In this document: positions 5,426-8,505 of the stretch, one piece after another | Layout of the letters: each line of letters opens with the position of its first letter | Position numbering within the stretch: position 1 is the stretch's first letter | Source of the DNA: Geminicoccaceae bacterium | Lineage (GTDB): Bacteria; Pseudomonadota; Alphaproteobacteria; Geminicoccales; Geminicoccaceae | Reading direction: 5' to 3' | Length of the DNA stretch: 8,505 nucleotides | NCBI GenBank assembly: GCA_020446285.1 | Contig: JAGREZ010000151.1 | Coordinates: 286 to 8,790, forward strand | Translations under genes and position numbers: made by a program | The notes under the pieces: model-generated | What the model was told of the DNA's origin: nothing | What the model saw: the letters and a program-made list of their open reading frames with translations, nothing else | Databases searched by the model: none

Positions 5426-8103
5426 GTGACGCGAAAGGGCAGGATCGTGGCGGCCGGATCGAGCTGAACCGCGCGGGAGGCGGCAAGCTCGAGCTGAAGC
5501 CGACTGTCGAACAGGGAACCGTTCGCCAGAGTTTCAGCCACGGGCGGAGCAAGGCCGTGGCGGTCGAGGTCAAGAAGCGCCGCATCGGTGGCGGCACCGC
5601 GACCCGCAAGCCGTCTGCCGGGGGTGGCAGGTCCGAAGGTGGTGACAAGCCGTCGGGCGAGCGCGAGGTCCGTCGTCCGTCACGGCAGGACCAGGGCGGC
5701 AAGTCCGGTCGCGGGCCGGTGGTGCTCAAGCCGCTCACCGACGAGGAGAAGAAGGTTCGCCTCAAGGCGCTGAGCGAGGCCCGCAAGAACGAGGAGGAGG
5801 CGCGCAAGCGCGCCGAGGAGAATGCCCGCCGTGCGGCAGCGGAACTCGCCCGCCGCAAGGAGGAAGAGGCGGCCGCGGCGAAGCGCAAGGAAGAGGAGAA
5901 CGCCCGCCGCGAGGAAGAGGAAGAGGCGCGGCGCAAGGCGGAGGAGCAGGCTGCAAAGCTGCTCGCCGAGGAAGAGGCGCGGCGCAAGGCCGAGGAGGCG
6001 GCGCAGGCGGCACCCGCAGCGGCACCCGCCGTTGCTGCCGGCAAGGCCGAGGAACCGGCTCCGGCGGTGGAGGCGGCGCCGGCCGACGAGGCGGCGCAGC
6101 AGGCACGCGGCAAGGCGGACGGGCCGAGGCGTGCCGCCAAGTCCGGGCGACGCGAGGAAGGCGATGACGAGAACGAGCGCGGGCGCGGCAAGCCCGGTCG
6201 TGGCGCTGCCAAGCGCGACAATCGTCGCGGCAGCAAGCTCACGCTCGGTGGCGACGATGACGAGGTCGTTCGCGGTCCCAGCCCGGCCAAGCTGAAGCGT
6301 CAGCGTGAACGCGAGCGGCAGCAGAAGCTGGCGAGCAACGAGCCGCAGGTCCGCGAGGTCATCATTCCCGAGACGATCACGGTGCAGGAACTGGCGGCGC
6401 GCATGGCGATCCGCGGTGCCGAGGTGGTCAAGGTGCTGATGCGCAGCGGCGTGATGGCGACGATCAACCAGTCGATCGACGCGGATACAGCGGAGATCGT
6501 GGTCGGCGAGTTCGGCCATTCGGCCAGGCGCGTGAGCGAATCCGATGTCGAGGTGGGGCTCGAGGGTGCGGAGGACCGGGAAGGCGATCTGCGGCCGCGC
6601 GCCCCGGTGGTCACCGTCATGGGCCATGTCGATCATGGCAAGACGTCGCTTCTCGATGCGCTGCGCAAGACGGATGTCGTGAGCGGCGAGGCCGGCGGCA
6701 TTACCCAGCATATCGGCGCCTATCAGGTGGATATCGGGCACGGCACGCCGGTGGCGTTCATCGACACTCCGGGTCACGCCGCCTTCACGGCGATGCGTGC
6801 GCGCGGTGCCTCGGTGACCGACATCGTGGTGCTCGTCGTGGCCGCCGATGACGGCGTCATGCCGCAGACGATCGAGGCGATCCAGCACGCCAAGGCGGCA
6901 CAGGTGCCGATCGTGGTGGCGGTCAACAAGTGCGACCTGCCCGCCAGCGATCCCTCGAAGGTCAAGCAGGAACTGCTCAGTCATGACGTGGTCGTCGAGG
7001 AGTTCGGCGGCGATATCCAGTCGATCGAGGTGAGCGCGCTCAAGCGGCAGAATCTCGACAAGCTGATCGAGGCGATCCAGCTGCAGGCGGAACTGCTCGA
7101 GCTCAAGGCCAATCCGGATCGCGAGGCGCAGGGTTTCATCATCGAGGCGCGGCTCGATCGCGGGCGTGGCGTGGTGGCGACGGTTCTCGTGCAGAAGGGC
7201 ACGCTTCGGGTCGGCGATATCGTGATCGCCGGTGCCCAGTGGGGCCGTGTCCGCGCGCTCGTCGACGATCACGGCGGCAACGTCAAGGAGGCGGGGCCGT
7301 CCGTTCCGGTCGAGATTCTCGGTCTCGACGGGGTGCCGGAGGCCGGCGACGTGATGTCGGTGGTCGAGAACGAGCGCAAGGCGCGCGAGATCGTCGAATA
7401 TCGCCAGCGCAAGCGCCGTTCGCAGCAGGTCACCGCGGCCGGCACGACCTCGCTCGAGGACATGTTCAACCAGCTCAAGGCCGGCGAGATCCAGGAACTG
7501 CCGGTGGTCATCAAGTCGGACGTGCACGGTTCGCTCGAGGCGATCCAGGCGGGTCTCGACAAGATCGGCACCGACGAGGCGCGCGTGCGCATTCTCTCGG
7601 GTGGCGTGGGCGGTATCACCGAAAGCGATGTCACGCTGGCCCAGGCATCCTCCGCACTGATCGTCGGCTTCAATGTGCGTGCCAATGCCCAGGCCCGCGA
7701 ACTGGCGAGGCGCGAGGGGCTGGAGATCCGCTATTATTCGATCATCTACGAACTTCTCGACGAGATGAAGGCGGTGCTCTCGGGCATGCTGGCGCCGGAG
7801 GCGAGGGAGGTCATCCTCGGCCATGCGGAGATCCGCGAGGTGTTCAGCATTCCGCGGGTCGGCAAGATCGCTGGCTGCATGGTGGTGGACGGGCTCGTCA
7901 GGCGTCAGGCGCGGGCGCGCCTCCTGCGTGACGATGTCGTCATCTATGAAGGCGAACTCGGCTCGCTCAAGCGGTTCAAGGACGATGCGCGCGAGGTGCG
8001 GCAGGGCTTCGAGTGCGGCATGTCGATCGAGGGGTACAACGACATCCGTCAGGGCGACCTCATCGAGACCTATGAGGTGCAGGAAGTTGCCCGCACGCTC
8101 TAG
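5422..8103 (+). CDS. infB: Translation initiation factor IF-2
   Basis: IF-2 is the GTPase that brings initiator fMet-tRNA to the 30S subunit and promotes 50S joining. The product is 893 residues. An alphaproteobacterial N-terminal segment (about 11-55) includes [21 protein letters not shown] long charged Glu/Arg/Lys/Ala coiled-coil-like linker (about 110-195) and an Ala/Pro and Arg/Gly-rich stretch follow, then a conserved N-domain starting [15 protein letters not shown] (from 311). The G domain is complete: GHVDHGKT (401-408), GITQHIG (426-432), DTPGH (448-452), NKCD (502-505) and SALK (538-541). Domain II, domain III ([10 protein letters not shown] at 695-704, [11 protein letters not shown] from 749) and the fMet-tRNA-binding C2 domain (about 815-890) follow, ending [12 protein letters not shown] 5422 overlaps the previous stop (ATGA), suggesting coupling; purine-rich GGGAAG at 5405-5410 may serve as Shine-Dalgarno. 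Confidence 0.97.
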   Translation: MSDAKGQDRGGRIELNRAGGGKLELKPTVEQGTVRQSFSHGRSKAVAVEVKKRRIGGGTATRKPSAGGGRSEGGDKPSGEREVRRPSRQDQGGKSGRGPVVLKPLTDEEKKVRLKALSEARKNEEEARKRAEENARRAAAELARRKEEEAAAAKRKEEENARREEEEEARRKAEEQAAKLLAEEEARRKAEEAAQAAPAAAPAVAAGKAEEPAPAVEAAPADEAAQQARGKADGPRRAAKSGRREEGDDENERGRGKPGRGAAKRDNRRGSKLTLGGDDDEVVRGPSPAKLKRQRERERQQKLASNEPQVREVIIPETITVQELAARMAIRGAEVVKVLMRSGVMATINQSIDADTAEIVVGEFGHSARRVSESDVEVGLEGAEDREGDLRPRAPVVTVMGHVDHGKTSLLDALRKTDVVSGEAGGITQHIGAYQVDIGHGTPVAFIDTPGHAAFTAMRARGASVTDIVVLVVAADDGVMPQTIEAIQHAKAAQVPIVVAVNKCDLPASDPSKVKQELLSHDVVVEEFGGDIQSIEVSALKRQNLDKLIEAIQLQAELLELKANPDREAQGFIIEARLDRGRGVVATVLVQKGTLRVGDIVIAGAQWGRVRALVDDHGGNVKEAGPSVPVEILGLDGVPEAGDVMSVVENERKAREIVEYRQRKRRSQQVTAAGTTSLEDMFNQLKAGEIQELPVVIKSDVHGSLEAIQAGLDKIGTDEARVRILSGGVGGITESDVTLAQASSALIVGFNVRANAQARELARREGLEIRYYSIIYELLDEMKAVLSGMLAPEAREVILGHAEIREVFSIPRVGKIAGCMVVDGLVRRQARARLLRDDVVIYEGELGSLKRFKDDAREVRQGFECGMSIEGYNDIRQGDLIETYEVQEVARTL
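5917..5997 (+). repeat. Internal repeat in the IF-2 charged linker
   Basis: Two 30-base segments, 5917-5946 and 5968-5997, differ at one base and are offset by 51 bases (17 codons). They encode [10 protein letters not shown] twice within the Glu/Arg/Ala-rich linker. In-frame repetition in this fast-evolving linker is expected for IF-2 and probably reflects slippage without functional cost. Confidence 0.8.
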
Positions 8104-8118
8104 GCGCCCGTCGGGCGC
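8104..8118 (+). other. Perfect hairpin right after the infB stop
   Basis: GCGCCC (8104-8109) pairs perfectly with GGGCGC (8113-8118) around a three-base loop and begins with the first base after the infB TAG. There is no T-run, so it is not a full intrinsic terminator, and rbfA follows in the same direction. It could slow exonucleases or polymerase between infB and rbfA, or be chance in GC-rich DNA. Confidence 0.45.
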
Positions 8119-8158
8119 AGGCGGTGGCCGGCACGGTGCAGGCGGTGGCCGGCGCGGT
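8117..8158. repeat. 21-bp tandem repeat between infB and rbfA
   Basis: Two 21-bp copies, 8117-8137 and 8138-8158, start GCAGGCGGTGGCCGGC and differ at one base (A at 8133, G at 8154). Read in the rbfA frame the unit is seven codons, giving AGGGRHG then AGGGRRG. The stretch lies 13 bases after the infB stop and seven bases before the ATG at 8165. It is either non-coding spacer or part of an extended rbfA N-terminus. Confidence 0.9.
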
Positions 8159-8164
8159 GCGGGC

Positions 8165-8505
8165 ATGCCTTCACAGCGCCAGCTCAAGGTGGGCGAGCAG
8201 GTGCGCCATGTGCTCGCCAGCGCGCTTGCGCAAGGCGAGGTGCATGACGCGCGGCTGGAAGAGGCGGGCATCACCGTGCTCGAGGTGCGGATGAGCCCGG
8301 ATCTCAGGCATGCCTCGGTGTTCGTCAGCCAGCTCGGTCGTTCCGGTGTCGATGACGACATCCTCAGGCAGCTGGATCGTGTTTCGGGCCGTCTCGGCGG
8401 CCATGTCGCGCGCGGCATCAATCTCAAATACGCGCCGAAGCTCCACTTTCTCGTCGACGACACGCTCGAGCGTGTCGGCCGGATCGAGCGTCTGCTCGAC
8501 GAGGG
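8165..8505 (+). CDS. rbfA: Ribosome-binding factor A, N-terminal part (runs off window)
   Basis: RbfA is a small KH-type protein that binds the 30S subunit late in assembly and helps 16S rRNA 5' end processing and cold adaptation. The 113 visible residues open MPSQRQLKVGEQVRHVLASA, close to the alphaproteobacterial motif (P)SQRQLRVGE. They continue with the KH core ITVLEVRMSPDLRHASVFV, RLGGHVARGINLKYAPKLHF and the near-terminal LVDDTLERVGRIERLLDEG. Only the C-terminal tail should be missing. The start is uncertain. ATG 8165 has no clear Shine-Dalgarno and would remove the short basic tail that relatives carry before this motif. The same frame is open upstream, with ATG at 8072 and TTG at 8087; the TTG has GAGGTG (8074-8079) seven bases before it. 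Either would overlap the end of infB. I give 8165 as the conservative choice. Confidence 0.9.
   Translation, partial: MPSQRQLKVGEQVRHVLASALAQGEVHDARLEEAGITVLEVRMSPDLRHASVFVSQLGRSGVDDDILRQLDRVSGRLGGHVARGINLKYAPKLHFLVDDTLERVGRIERLLDE

Noticed and set aside
5680..8463. A 927-codon open frame on the minus strand opposite infB and rbfA
   Set aside because: Long antisense frames are expected in GC-rich genes with strong codon bias. The translation shows no recognisable domain, while the + strand encodes a complete IF-2 with all G motifs.

Overview
The window is a stretch of high-GC bacterial chromosome (roughly two thirds G+C by eye). It carries a conserved housekeeping cluster, all on the + strand: lnt (3' end only) - metK - trmB - rimP - nusA - ylxR/L7Ae fusion - infB - rbfA (5' part only). 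This order, the fused YlxR-L7Ae protein, the IF2 N-terminal segment ([15 protein letters not shown]...[11 protein letters not shown]) and the RbfA motif PSQRQLKVGEQVRH all point to an alphaproteobacterium, perhaps near Rhodospirillales. I cannot name a genus from sequence alone.

Layout. Positions 1-291 hold the C-terminus of apolipoprotein N-acyltransferase. A gap of about 200 bases follows, with a 23-bp tandem duplication, a possible promoter and a structured metK leader. metK (497-1648) makes S-adenosylmethionine. It abuts trmB, the SAM-dependent tRNA m7G46 methyltransferase, whose conserved N-terminus runs back to the metK stop codon although no ATG, GTG or TTG is available there. After trmB lies a gap of about 215 bases holding a second tandem repeat, a possible promoter and an intrinsic-terminator-like hairpin directly before rimP. 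From rimP to rbfA the genes are tightly packed (4-bp overlap to about 60-bp gaps). They form the classic rimP-nusA-ylxR-infB-rbfA operon: 30S maturation (RimP, RbfA), transcription elongation, termination and antitermination (NusA), an RNA-binding protein (YlxR-L7Ae) and translation initiation (IF2).

I see no mobile element, CRISPR array, defence system or tRNA/rRNA gene, and no obviously new multi-gene system. The unusual material lies at the gene borders. Short (21-24 bp) tandem duplications sit at or just after three stop codons (lnt, trmB, infB). trmB probably uses a CTG start overlapping the metK stop. The rbfA start is ambiguous because the 21-bp repeat before it is in frame and could encode an Arg/Gly-rich N-terminal tail. 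The metK Shine-Dalgarno is sequestered in a small hairpin, and a rimP attenuator-like hairpin leaves no room for a Shine-Dalgarno before the rimP GTG.
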